From Blastocatellia bacterium (GTDB taxonomy: Bacteria; Acidobacteriota; Blastocatellia; Pyrinomonadales; Pyrinomonadaceae), in contig JACCVY010000257.1 of the NCBI GenBank assembly GCA_013697915.1, positions 17,577 to 81,576 on the forward strand: a stretch of DNA of 64,000 nucleotides. Reading direction: 5' to 3'. The notes beneath the pieces were generated by a model. That model made no database searches, was not told the origin of the DNA, and saw only the letters and a list, made by a program, of their open reading frames with translations. This document shows, piece after piece, positions 7,966 to 16,414 of the stretch. Position 1 is the stretch's first letter. Each line of letters opens with the position of its first letter. A program made the translations under genes and the position numbers.

Positions 7966-9948
7966 ATGGCTAGTCTCTACTACAGACAACTATTCGCGGG
8001 TCTGGCGCTTGTTTCGCTGGTGCTGGGTTCGATTTCCTGTCGCGCGCTGGCGACCAATCCGGCGTTCTTCGGCAGCACTACCCCGCCAGCGACCAATATT
8101 CTGCGGTACATAAATGGCGATGAGCCTGAGTCGCTCGATCCGGCGATTAGCTCAGGCCAACCGGAAGCGCGCATCTACATGGCGCTGTATCAGGGATTGG
8201 TCGAATACGATCCGAAAACGCTGGCGGCGATTCCGGCGCTGGCAGAGCGCTGGGACATCAACGACGACTCGTCTGAGTTTGTCTTTCACATGCGCCCGAA
8301 CGCCAAGTGGTCCAACGGCGATCCGATCTCGGCGCAGGACTTCGTCTACAGTATTCGCCGGGCTCTGTCGCCGGAGATAGCGTCGAAGAATGCATACCTC
8401 GCTTACACCATAAGATACTCCCAGGCTTTTAATGAGGGCGCCGTTTTTGTCCGCGACCCGGCGACGAATCAGTACTTGCTGGAGAAGGATTTCGCTGAGG
8501 AAGGCGCAGTACAAACTGAGCCGCTAAGTCAGAAACCGCTCACTCCCGGCGGGCCTGAGATTAAGCCAACTGAGCAGGGACCTGCTGCTGTCCCAGACAC
8601 GCCGTTTCACCAGTTCATGCATTCGCCGCCACGGCTCACCTTGCCTGGCAGCGAAAAAGTCCGCGCGAAGTTGTTGGCGAGTAATGCCAAACTTCAGGCA
8701 GCCGTTGCCGGCAAAGAATTTGTCAAAGTAAAAGCCGAAGACATCGGCGTCGAAGCGGTAGATGACTATACGATTCGCATCTCGCTGTCGCAGCCTGCAC
8801 CTTACTTCAGCGGGCTTGCCGCGCATCAACTCTTCCGGTTAGTGCCGCGAAAGATCATCGAAAAATACGGTGACAGTTGGACCGACCCCGCAAACATCGT
8901 TACCTGTGGTCCATTCAAAGTTAAAGCGTGGAAACACTACGACGAGCTGATAGTGGAACGCGATCCGGTTTACTGGGATGCGGCGAATGTGCGTCTGGAC
9001 GAAATCCACTTCATGGTTTCGTCGGATAACCCCACCGCCATGAACCTGTACAAGGTCGGCGAGGTCGACGCAGTTAATAATCACGTTGTGCCAAACGGCT
9101 GGCTGGATGTGGTGCGTCCCAAAAAGGATTACATGGATGGCGCCGAGGCCGCAATCGTCTATATTTTGATGAATGTCACCAAGCCGCCCATGAATGACAT
9201 TCGAGTGCGCCGCGCCTTTAACATGGCGATTGACAAGATCAATTACGCCAAGTCACGACGCATAACCAAACCCTTATCTGCATTCACCCCCGAGGGAATT
9301 TTTGTAGGCTACCCACAACCAAAAGGCGATGGCTTTGATCCTGCGCAGGCGCGAAAGCTGATGAGTGACGCGGGTTTCCCGGTGACGAAAAAAGGTGACG
9401 GTACTTACGAATGCAAAGGCTTTCCTGTGAACCAGGTTGATTTTTCCTTCAACACGCAAAGCTCAAACAAGACGATGGCGGAGTTCATGCAGGCCCAGTG
9501 GAAACAGAATTTAGGTATCACGGTTCAGTTAAAGAGCATGGAATTCAAAACGTTCATGAACGTTCGCTCGAAACTCGAGTACAAGGGTTTTGCGATTGGG
9601 ATTTGGGGCGCGGACTACATGGATCCGTTTACGTTTCTGAATTTGTTTTCGACGCCGGGCGGCGATAATGGCAGCGGTTGGTGGGACAAGAAGTACGTCG
9701 ATTTGTTGGACGACGCCAATCGCTCCCTCGACAAGCAGAAACGTTATGAGCTGATGGCAAAGGCCGAGAAGTACCTGCTCGATGCGCAACCGGTGATACC
9801 CATTGAGACGTCGTCCGTGAATTTTGTAAAGAAGCCTTACGTTAAGGGTTTATATCCCAATGCACAGTCAGTGTATGCGTGGAAGTTTGTATATATTGAG
9901 CGCGATCCGGCGAAGTGGGACTACGGCCCGCCGAGTTTGGCGGACTAG
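7966..9948 (+). CDS. Oligopeptide ABC transporter substrate-binding lipoprotein (second of two)
   Basis: SBP_bac_5 family binding protein for the permease and ATPase genes that follow. From the chosen ATG it has 660 residues, with a signal peptide and lipobox (LVLGSISC). An ATG at 7894 would add 24 residues ahead of an otherwise good signal sequence. Typical segments are EPESLDPAISSGQPEA, YQGLVEYDPKTLAAIPALA, and FHMRPNAKWSNGDP. A charged, proline-rich insertion lies between about residues 165 and 235. It is tandem to another OppA paralogue, so the importer may use two binding proteins of different specificity. Confidence 0.92.
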   Translation: MASLYYRQLFAGLALVSLVLGSISCRALATNPAFFGSTTPPATNILRYINGDEPESLDPAISSGQPEARIYMALYQGLVEYDPKTLAAIPALAERWDINDDSSEFVFHMRPNAKWSNGDPISAQDFVYSIRRALSPEIASKNAYLAYTIRYSQAFNEGAVFVRDPATNQYLLEKDFAEEGAVQTEPLSQKPLTPGGPEIKPTEQGPAAVPDTPFHQFMHSPPRLTLPGSEKVRAKLLASNAKLQAAVAGKEFVKVKAEDIGVEAVDDYTIRISLSQPAPYFSGLAAHQLFRLVPRKIIEKYGDSWTDPANIVTCGPFKVKAWKHYDELIVERDPVYWDAANVRLDEIHFMVSSDNPTAMNLYKVGEVDAVNNHVVPNGWLDVVRPKKDYMDGAEAAIVYILMNVTKPPMNDIRVRRAFNMAIDKINYAKSRRITKPLSAFTPEGIFVGYPQPKGDGFDPAQARKLMSDAGFPVTKKGDGTYECKGFPVNQVDFSFNTQSSNKTMAEFMQAQWKQNLGITVQLKSMEFKTFMNVRSKLEYKGFAIGIWGADYMDPFTFLNLFSTPGGDNGSGWWDKKYVDLLDDANRSLDKQKRYELMAKAEKYLLDAQPVIPIETSSVNFVKKPYVKGLYPNAQSVYAWKFVYIERDPAKWDYGPPSLAD

Positions 9949-9999
9949 TTATGCGATAGAAAGGGTTGCTTTCTATTTTCCGTTAGAAGTTGTTTGAAG

Positions 10000-10099
10000 A
10001 TTTTCCATTTGTCATTTGACATTTTTCATTTGCCATCGAAAGCGTCGAGGCGTTGTTTTAAATGAACAATGATAATTGATAAATGGCAAATGGAAAATC
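10000..10099. repeat. Inverted pair of 7-bp repeat arrays (ATTTGCC type)
   Basis: In the 172-bp gap between the second binding-protein gene and the permease gene. The left arm (10000-10036) runs ATTTTCC, ATTTGTC, ATTTGAC, ATTTTTC, ATTTGCC. The right arm (about 10060-10099) is the inverse, with AATGAAC, AATGATA, AATGGCA, AATGGAA. The same unit type recurs before metG (40864-41064) and murU (47159-47277). Confidence 0.85.
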
Positions 10100-10120
10100 T
10101 GTTCCTTTTCGCTCCACTAA

Positions 10121-11041
10121 ATGCTCCGCTTCATACTTAAACGTTTGCTCATTACGATCCCGACGATTCTCGTCGTGATCACCATCACCTGGGGTTTGAT
10201 CAGGCTCGCGCCCGGGAACTTTTATTCAGGCGAAAAGCCAATCCCGAAAGCAATTGAAAACAACATTCGCGAGAAGTATGGATTGAACAAGCCGTGGTAC
10301 GTGCAGTACGGCAAGATGATGGGCCACGTGTTGGTCCTCGACTTTGGCACCTCACTTAAATACGAAGGACAATCAGTTAACGGCATCATCCGGCGCTCGC
10401 TGCCGGTTTCGGCTGCGATCGGCTTGTCAGCCTACCTGCTCGCGTTGCTGGTTGGTATTACCCTCGGGTCGCTGGCGGCACTGAAGCAAAACTCAAAACT
10501 CGATTACGCGTCGATGGCGCTGGCGATGGTGGGCATCTCTGTGCCGAACTTTGTCCTCGGCCCGATTCTCGTTTTGATCTTTTCGTTAACTCTCTACTGG
10601 TTTCCGCCGGCGCGTTGGTACGGCTTTCCCAGTCGTGGCATGGTTCTTCCGGTGCTCACTCTGTCGGGGATTTACATGGCCTACATAGCGCGCTTGACGC
10701 GTGCAGGAATGTTGGAAGTGTTGCGCTCGGATTACATTCGCACCGCTCGATCCAAAGGATTAAGTGAGCGGCAAGTCGTGATGCGTCACGCGCTGCGTGG
10801 TGGACTTATGCCCGTCGTCTCTTTTACCGGACCGGCACTGGCCTTCCTGTTAACGGGAACTGTTGTGGTCGAACGTCTGTTCACGCTGCCGGGGTTGGGA
10901 AACTATTTCATTCAGGCGTCATTGAATCGTGACGAGCCGCTGATTATCGGCATCGTTTCTTTCATCGCAATAACGCTGTTGCTGATGAACCTGGTCGTGG
11001 ACATTGCGTACGCGTACCTTGATCCGCGCATTCGCTATTGA
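10121..11041 (+). CDS. Oligopeptide-type ABC transporter permease, OppB-like
   Basis: Inner-membrane permease of 306 residues with about six membrane helices. It opens MLRFILKRLLITIPTILVVI, as OppB/DppB proteins do, followed by a periplasmic segment with RLAPGNFY and EKYGLNKPWYVQY. The cytoplasmic EAA-like loop that docks the ATPase reads RSKGLSERQVVMRHALR. It pairs with the OppC-like permease 73 bp downstream. Confidence 0.94.
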   Translation: MLRFILKRLLITIPTILVVITITWGLIRLAPGNFYSGEKPIPKAIENNIREKYGLNKPWYVQYGKMMGHVLVLDFGTSLKYEGQSVNGIIRRSLPVSAAIGLSAYLLALLVGITLGSLAALKQNSKLDYASMALAMVGISVPNFVLGPILVLIFSLTLYWFPPARWYGFPSRGMVLPVLTLSGIYMAYIARLTRAGMLEVLRSDYIRTARSKGLSERQVVMRHALRGGLMPVVSFTGPALAFLLTGTVVVERLFTLPGLGNYFIQASLNRDEPLIIGIVSFIAITLLLMNLVVDIAYAYLDPRIRY

Positions 11042-11114
11042 AAAGTAGAACAGGCCCGAGTCTGCTCATGGAATTGAACTCGAAGCGCCGGGCAGGAATG
11101 TCTGTCCACTCTTT

Positions 11115-12125
11115 ATGAACGAAGACGAAAGAACTCCGGAGCCCGAAATCATCCACACGCCGCCTGAGTTTGTGGTGGCGGAAGAAGAGTTTCATACGCC
11201 CGCCGGCGAAGAAATAATCGCGGGCACGTCGCTTTGGAAAGACGCGTGGCGCCGGTTATTGAAAAATCGGTTGGCCGTGTTTGGCATGATCGTTGTGATT
11301 CTGGTGGCGATAGCGTCGCTGATTGGGCCGGAGATTATCAAGCGAGTTAATGGTTTCGGTCCGGACTACATTCCTTCAGACTCGCAGCTAATCAAGTCGT
11401 TTGCTCCATTCAAAGCGCCCGACGGCTCCTTCTCATGGAAGCACCCAATGGGAACCGACAATCAAGGCCGCGACATCATGGCGCGCGTGCTGCAAGGCGG
11501 GCAGATCTCGCTGATGGTTGGCATCATTGCCACAATCGTCTCGCTGTTGATTGGCGTCGCCTATGGCGCAGTCGCCGGCTATCTGGGTGGGCGCATCGAC
11601 AACCTGATGATGCGATTCGTCGATATTTTGTACTCGCTCCCGTACATCATTCTGGTGATTGTGTTGCTGGCCATGTTCCGCAGCAGCACGGCGGTCGGTC
11701 AGTTAGTCCTGTTGTTTATCGCTCTCGGGTCGGTTTCGTGGCTCACCATGGCGCGAATCGTTCGTGGCCAGGTGCTTTCGCTAAAGAACCAGGAATTCGT
11801 CCTGGCGGCGCGCGCGACCGGCGTCTCGACCGCGCGAATTATCTTTCGACACATCGTGCCCAACACCCTGGGACCAGTCATCGTTTATGCAACGCTAACA
11901 ATCCCGACGGTGATGCTTAGCGAAGCCTTTCTTTCTTATCTGGGTTTTGGGGTGCAGCCGCCGTTGGCTTCGTGGGGCAGCTTAGCGTCTGACGGGATCC
12001 AGAATATTGCGATTTTCCCCTGGCAACTGATTTTTCCCGGACTGACGATGGCGCTGACTTTGTTTTCACTAAACTTTCTTGGTGATGGACTGCGCGATGC
12101 GCTCGATCCACAGATGCGTAAGTAG
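11115..12125 (+). CDS. Oligopeptide-type ABC transporter permease, OppC-like
   Basis: Second permease, 336 residues, with an acidic N-terminal tail (about 45 residues) before the first membrane helix. The diagnostic OppC segment HPMGTDNQGRDIMARVLQGG is present. The EAA loop is ARATGVSTARIIFRHIVPN, and the C-terminal segment ends FLGDGLRDALDPQMRK. It follows the OppB-like gene and precedes the two ATPase genes, so the order is B-C-D-F as in oligopeptide operons. Confidence 0.95.
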   Translation: MNEDERTPEPEIIHTPPEFVVAEEEFHTPAGEEIIAGTSLWKDAWRRLLKNRLAVFGMIVVILVAIASLIGPEIIKRVNGFGPDYIPSDSQLIKSFAPFKAPDGSFSWKHPMGTDNQGRDIMARVLQGGQISLMVGIIATIVSLLIGVAYGAVAGYLGGRIDNLMMRFVDILYSLPYIILVIVLLAMFRSSTAVGQLVLLFIALGSVSWLTMARIVRGQVLSLKNQEFVLAARATGVSTARIIFRHIVPNTLGPVIVYATLTIPTVMLSEAFLSYLGFGVQPPLASWGSLASDGIQNIAIFPWQLIFPGLTMALTLFSLNFLGDGLRDALDPQMRK

Positions 12126-12135
12126 CACCAGGTAG

Positions 12136-12186
12136 CACAGACTTCAGTCTGTGTTGGCGGGAAAGAGCACAGGCTAAAGCCTATGC
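12136..12186. repeat. Two short palindromes of the CACAGGCT type
   Basis: Two palindromes 13 bp apart: CACAGACTTCAGTCTGTG (12136-12153) and GCACAGGCTAAAGCCTATGC (12167-12186). They belong to the same family as the one after etfB at 1351-1368. They fill most of the gap between the OppC-like and OppD-like genes and include a spurious ATG at 12183 that is in frame with the downstream gene. Confidence 0.75.
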
Positions 12187-12197
12187 CACTGAGTAAG

Positions 12198-13226
12198 ATG
12201 AACAATAACGGAAATCTTCTGGAAGTCACTGACCTGCGCACCTACTTCGACACCGAAGACGGGATCGTCAAGGCTGTTGATGGTATCTCGTTTCAGCTTA
12301 AGCGCGGCGAGACGCTGGGCATCGTGGGCGAATCTGGCTCAGGCAAGTCAGTCACAAATCTTTCGATCATTCGCCTGGTGCCAACGCCGCCGGGCAAGAT
12401 CGTTTCCGGCAAAGTGATCTTCGACGGACAAAATTTACTGACGCTGAGTAACGAAGCTGTGCGTCACATTCGCGGCCGTCGCATTGCCATGATCTTTCAG
12501 GATCCAATGACCTCGTTGAATCCTTTCATGAAAGTCTCGCGCCAGTTGATGGAGATGACCCGTCTGCATCTTGGCCACACGAAGCAGCAGGCGTACGAAC
12601 ACGCCATCAAGATGCTCGAGACGGTGGGCATTCCGGATGCGCGCGCTCGCGCTAACAACTATCCGCACGAATTTTCGGGTGGCATGCGCCAGCGAGTGAT
12701 GATTGCCATGGCACTTTCCTGCGAACCGGAATTGTTGATTGCTGACGAACCTACGACCGCCCTCGACGTTACTATTCAGGCGCAAATTCTGGAATTGATA
12801 AAGAGACTAAAACAAGCGACTGGAACCAGCGTGATATTGATTACACACGACCTGGGCATTGTTGCGGGTATGACTGACCATTTGCTGGTCATGTATGCCG
12901 GAAAGATTTTTGAGCAAGCGCCGACAAAAGAGTTATTCGCCACGCCCGGAAATCCGTATACGAAAGGTTTGCTGCGATCGGTCCCGGATCCGACAGCGGA
13001 ACAGGGCGAGCTTTATCAGATTCCGGGTTTGCCGCCGGACGTAGCGCACTTACCACCGGGATGTCCCTTTGCGGCGCGTTGCGATCGCGTCCAGGAGATT
13101 TGTCATCGCGAATTTCCGCCGTTTGTGCAGTTAACCGCGGATCATTGTTCGTTGTGCCATTTCGCCCATGAGGTTTACGAAGAGTCGCGCGCGGAAGGGG
13201 CACGAAGTTCAGAGTCCAATCTTTAG
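12198..13226 (+). CDS. Oligopeptide-type ABC transporter ATPase, OppD-like
   Basis: Cytosolic ATPase driving the importer. It has Walker [10 protein letters not shown]-loop [10 protein letters not shown], signature FSGGMRQRV, Walker [13 protein letters not shown] and H-loop ITHDLG. The C-terminal oligopeptide-transporter domain carries the four-cysteine segment [16 protein letters not shown] chose ATG 12198 (MNNNGNLL) because the in-frame ATG at 12183 lies inside a palindromic repeat. The last codons overlap the left arm of another inverted repeat (13206-13281), so the extreme C-terminus is repeat-encoded. Confidence 0.94.
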   Translation: MNNNGNLLEVTDLRTYFDTEDGIVKAVDGISFQLKRGETLGIVGESGSGKSVTNLSIIRLVPTPPGKIVSGKVIFDGQNLLTLSNEAVRHIRGRRIAMIFQDPMTSLNPFMKVSRQLMEMTRLHLGHTKQQAYEHAIKMLETVGIPDARARANNYPHEFSGGMRQRVMIAMALSCEPELLIADEPTTALDVTIQAQILELIKRLKQATGTSVILITHDLGIVAGMTDHLLVMYAGKIFEQAPTKELFATPGNPYTKGLLRSVPDPTAEQGELYQIPGLPPDVAHLPPGCPFAARCDRVQEICHREFPPFVQLTADHCSLCHFAHEVYEESRAEGARSSESNL

Positions 13227-13281
13227 ATTGCTGCTTAGTGGCAGCCAACGTAAACGCAAGCAAAAGCTTGTACTCTGAACT
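13206..13281. repeat. Inverted repeat overlapping the 3' end of the OppD-like gene
   Basis: Left arm AGTTCAGAGTCCAATCTTTA plus GATTG (13206-13230) and right arm CAAGCAAAAGCTTGTACTCT plus GAACT (13257-13281) are inverse complements with some mismatches. The OppD stop codon (13224-13226) lies inside the left arm. The remaining bases up to the OppF ATG are A-rich (a run of nine A). Confidence 0.75.
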
Positions 13282-13307
13282 GCACTTAGCCAGCTCCAAA
13301 AAAAAAT

Positions 13308-14405
13308 ATGAGCACTCAAGAAACAAATCCCGACAGCATTGTGGAAATGCCGCCACCAATCGAGAGCGGTCATGGCGATCCGTTGATCGCTATCCGGGAC
13401 TTGAAGGTCTATTTTCCGATAGCCGGCAACCGCAACGTAAAAGCAGTTGACGGAGTCACGATCGACATTTATGCCGGCGAGACGCTGGGCCTGGTTGGTG
13501 AATCCGGTTGTGGCAAGTCGACGCTTGGCCGCGCGATCCTGCGGCTGGTCGAACCGACATCCGGGCAGGTGCTCTATCGCAACAACGATCTCGCAAAACT
13601 GTCCACACGCGAACTGCGCAAGCACCGCCGGCATCTCCAGATAATTTTTCAGGATCCTTACGCTTCGCTAAATCCGCGTATGACGGTCGGCCAGATCGTG
13701 GGCGAGCCATTGGATACGTTTCGCATCGCGCGCGGCAGGGGAGCAGAACAGCGAGTACAAGAGTTATTGGAAACTGTCGGGTTGAGCAAACGGTTCACAA
13801 AACGTTATCCCCATGAATTTTCCGGTGGCCAACGGCAGCGCATCGGCATCGCGCGCGCGCTGGCGGTGGATCCTGATTTCATAGTCGCGGATGAACCAAT
13901 CTCCGCGCTTGACGTTTCCATCCAGGCGCAGATCATGAATCTGCTGGAAAAGCTACAACGGGAAAAGAACCTCACCTACCTTTTCATTTCACATGACCTA
14001 CGGGCCATTCGGCATGTGTCGGATCGAGTAGCGGTTATGTATCTCGGCAAACTCGTTGAGATAGCCGGCGCCAAAGCCATCTACGCTGATCCTTTAATGC
14101 CCTACACGAAGGCGCTTATTTCCGCCGTACCGGTGCCGGATCCGGTAGTGGAAGCAACCCGGCAGCGAATCGTGCTCGAGGGCGATGTGCCCTCTCCAAT
14201 TAATCCGCCGACCGGATGCCGCTTTCACACACGTTGCCCTTACATGATCGAGACGTGCAAACAAGTCGTTCCGCCGCTGGTAGAAATCAAGCCAAACCAT
14301 TTTGCCGCCTGCATCCGCATCAGCCCCGACCAGCCCGATATTGAAAAAGTCGCGCCAGGCGCCGCCCCGGGCCTTGAGGCAGCGGAGCAAGTCATTAGCC
14401 AATAG
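13308..14405 (+). CDS. Oligopeptide-type ABC transporter ATPase, OppF-like
   Basis: Second ATPase, 365 residues, forming the heterodimer with the OppD-like subunit. Motifs are Walker [10 protein letters not shown]-loop [12 protein letters not shown], signature [15 protein letters not shown], Walker [13 protein letters not shown] and the C-terminal [15 protein letters not shown]. It is the last gene of the importer cluster. A 221-bp gap with a few short inverted segments and no clear terminator separates it from the GGDEF gene. Confidence 0.94.
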   Translation: MSTQETNPDSIVEMPPPIESGHGDPLIAIRDLKVYFPIAGNRNVKAVDGVTIDIYAGETLGLVGESGCGKSTLGRAILRLVEPTSGQVLYRNNDLAKLSTRELRKHRRHLQIIFQDPYASLNPRMTVGQIVGEPLDTFRIARGRGAEQRVQELLETVGLSKRFTKRYPHEFSGGQRQRIGIARALAVDPDFIVADEPISALDVSIQAQIMNLLEKLQREKNLTYLFISHDLRAIRHVSDRVAVMYLGKLVEIAGAKAIYADPLMPYTKALISAVPVPDPVVEATRQRIVLEGDVPSPINPPTGCRFHTRCPYMIETCKQVVPPLVEIKPNHFAACIRISPDQPDIEKVAPGAAPGLEAAEQVISQ

Positions 14406-14626
14406 CCCTCAAATTCCTCGCAAATCGCGGTTATGTTCAGCCTTAAACGCATGAAAAGCGTTTGCTATTAGTCGTTTATCAATAGGGCAAGTTGTTCTGT
14501 TGAGCAGGATGCGGTCGTACTGTGCGGCCAGCAAGTTCTGATTGAGCCCTTATTGATAACGCAATTGGAAACTTATACTGAAACGACGATTTGAGTAGTG
14601 CGTTGCGGACTTTTGCAAGTAATCGA

Positions 14627-16414
14627 ATGCCACGTCGCAAACAAGAGTCTCGTGCAAAACGAGCGATAGCCAAAGCGCCAAGGTCCGCACCTGAGCAGTC
14701 GCCTGAGATTGTTCAGGAACATCCAGAGGATGCACCGGCAGGCTGGCTGGAAGTGCAAGAGAAACTGGCAAGCTCTCATGGGCTGTCGCTGTTGCTTGTT
14801 GACGGGCGACAACCTCCCGCCATCGCTGTCTCAAACAACAACTCGATATGTCACGCGTTTCAATCATCGCCCGAGCATGTTCATCTTTGCGATCCTTTTT
14901 GTGGAGATGCACACCGCCGCGCCCTGAGCGCCCGGTCAGTGGTCCATTACAAATGCCACGCCGGGTTGGAGTGTTTCACAATGCCGGTTGAAATTCCCGG
15001 CGAACCGAATCTTGCTGTAATTGGGGGCCGCGCGTTCGTTAGCGGCACTGACTATCGTGCGCTTGCCGAGCGCTTTCGCGCAGGCGAATTAAATGAATTG
15101 CTTGAGCGAGCGCCGTTTGAGAATGTGATCTTTTCCGAACCGCAGCGCTTGACTCAGTTGTCATCGCGTGTGGAAAAGGCCGCGCAAGCTTTGTCGACTT
15201 CACACGCGAAGGAGCCCATTGAAGCATCCAGTGAACTAAAGATAGAGCAACTTGTTCAACCGGAGGCACTACTGGCCGTTCCGGTTGCCCAAGCCCGCGA
15301 TGATTCGTTCCGGGCCCAAACGCAACCCGATCTGCAAGGTGAAGTGGATCGCCTGCGGAGTGAATTGCAACATCGTGCTGATCTTGCTGAATCGTTGAAA
15401 CACTTTCTCGAGCGCATTAGCTCCAACGAACCGGAACAGACTTACGTGGCCATTTTAACGCAGGCGAAAAGCCTGCTCCGCGCCGAACGCGCTTCGCTGA
15501 TGGTGCTTGACGAGGACGAAAACGAGCTTGTGATGAAGGCGGCCATTGGATTGTCAGTTCCAAAAGAGGACGTGGCTCGCGCCCGGCTGGGCGAAGGTAT
15601 CGCCGGCCGGGTAGCGGAATCAGGACGACCGATGATTGTCGCTAATGCTGTGAGCATTCGTCCGTTCGTTGCGAATGAGAAACGTGATTACAAAACTGCA
15701 TCGTTCATCAGTTATCCCATCAGCATGCGCGGCCGCAAGATTGGCGTGCTGAATCTTACCGATAAGACAACCGGCGAAGTATTTGATGACGTGGATTTGA
15801 GTTTGCTGGACTTGGTTGGCCCGCAGATCGCGATTGCGCTCGAGCGCGCGGAATGGCAGGACCGTGCCGCTCAGTTTCAGTTGATGTCGATTACTGATCC
15901 CTTAACCGGACTGCTCAATCGCCGTTACCTGGAAGAGCGTTTAACTGAGGAACTAAACCGTTCGCTGCGCTACAACTATTCGATGAGTTGTTTAATGATC
16001 GACATTGATGACTTCAAGAAATACAACGATCTCAATGGTCATCAGGCCGGCGACGACGCTTTGAAGATCGCGGCCCACTGCCTGAAGACGGCGCTTCGGT
16101 CCGCCGATGTCGCTTGCCGCTATGGCGGTGAAGAGTTTTGCATTCTGCTGCCGCAAACGTCGCTTACCGAAGCCGGCGTAATCGCCGAGCGCATGCGGCA
16201 GCGCGTCGCAGAAACAGGCTTCCCCTACGGAAAGTCGCAGCCTTTAGGCGTGGTCAGTATCAGCGTCGGCATATCGACGTTTGCCCGCGACATCGATACC
16301 GCCCAAAAAGTGATCGCGACGGCAGACCGCGCGCTTTACAGCGCCAAGAATCGGGGAAAGAACCGGGTTGAGTATTACGTCGAAAACTTGACCGGCGGGC
16401 CGGCTAACAAATGA
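14627..16414 (+). CDS. PocR-GAF-GGDEF diguanylate cyclase
   Basis: Predicted cytosolic sensor cyclase making c-di-GMP, 595 residues. An N-terminal PocR-type ligand domain (about 40-165) has cysteines at 75, 88, 92, 110 and 116 (HLCDPFCGDAH and YKCHAGLECF). Next come a short coiled coil (about 235-262), a GAF domain (265-408) and a GGDEF domain (415-580). The active site is GGEEF (500-504), and an inhibitory RXXD site, RSAD, lies five residues before it, so activity should be product-inhibited. A TTG start 36 nt upstream is possible, but ATG 14627 is preferred. The stop overlaps the next gene by 4 nt, which indicates translational coupling with the RsbW-like fusion protein. Confidence 0.92.
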   Translation: MPRRKQESRAKRAIAKAPRSAPEQSPEIVQEHPEDAPAGWLEVQEKLASSHGLSLLLVDGRQPPAIAVSNNNSICHAFQSSPEHVHLCDPFCGDAHRRALSARSVVHYKCHAGLECFTMPVEIPGEPNLAVIGGRAFVSGTDYRALAERFRAGELNELLERAPFENVIFSEPQRLTQLSSRVEKAAQALSTSHAKEPIEASSELKIEQLVQPEALLAVPVAQARDDSFRAQTQPDLQGEVDRLRSELQHRADLAESLKHFLERISSNEPEQTYVAILTQAKSLLRAERASLMVLDEDENELVMKAAIGLSVPKEDVARARLGEGIAGRVAESGRPMIVANAVSIRPFVANEKRDYKTASFISYPISMRGRKIGVLNLTDKTTGEVFDDVDLSLLDLVGPQIAIALERAEWQDRAAQFQLMSITDPLTGLLNRRYLEERLTEELNRSLRYNYSMSCLMIDIDDFKKYNDLNGHQAGDDALKIAAHCLKTALRSADVACRYGGEEFCILLPQTSLTEAGVIAERMRQRVAETGFPYGKSQPLGVVSISVGISTFARDIDTAQKVIATADRALYSAKNRGKNRVEYYVENLTGGPANK

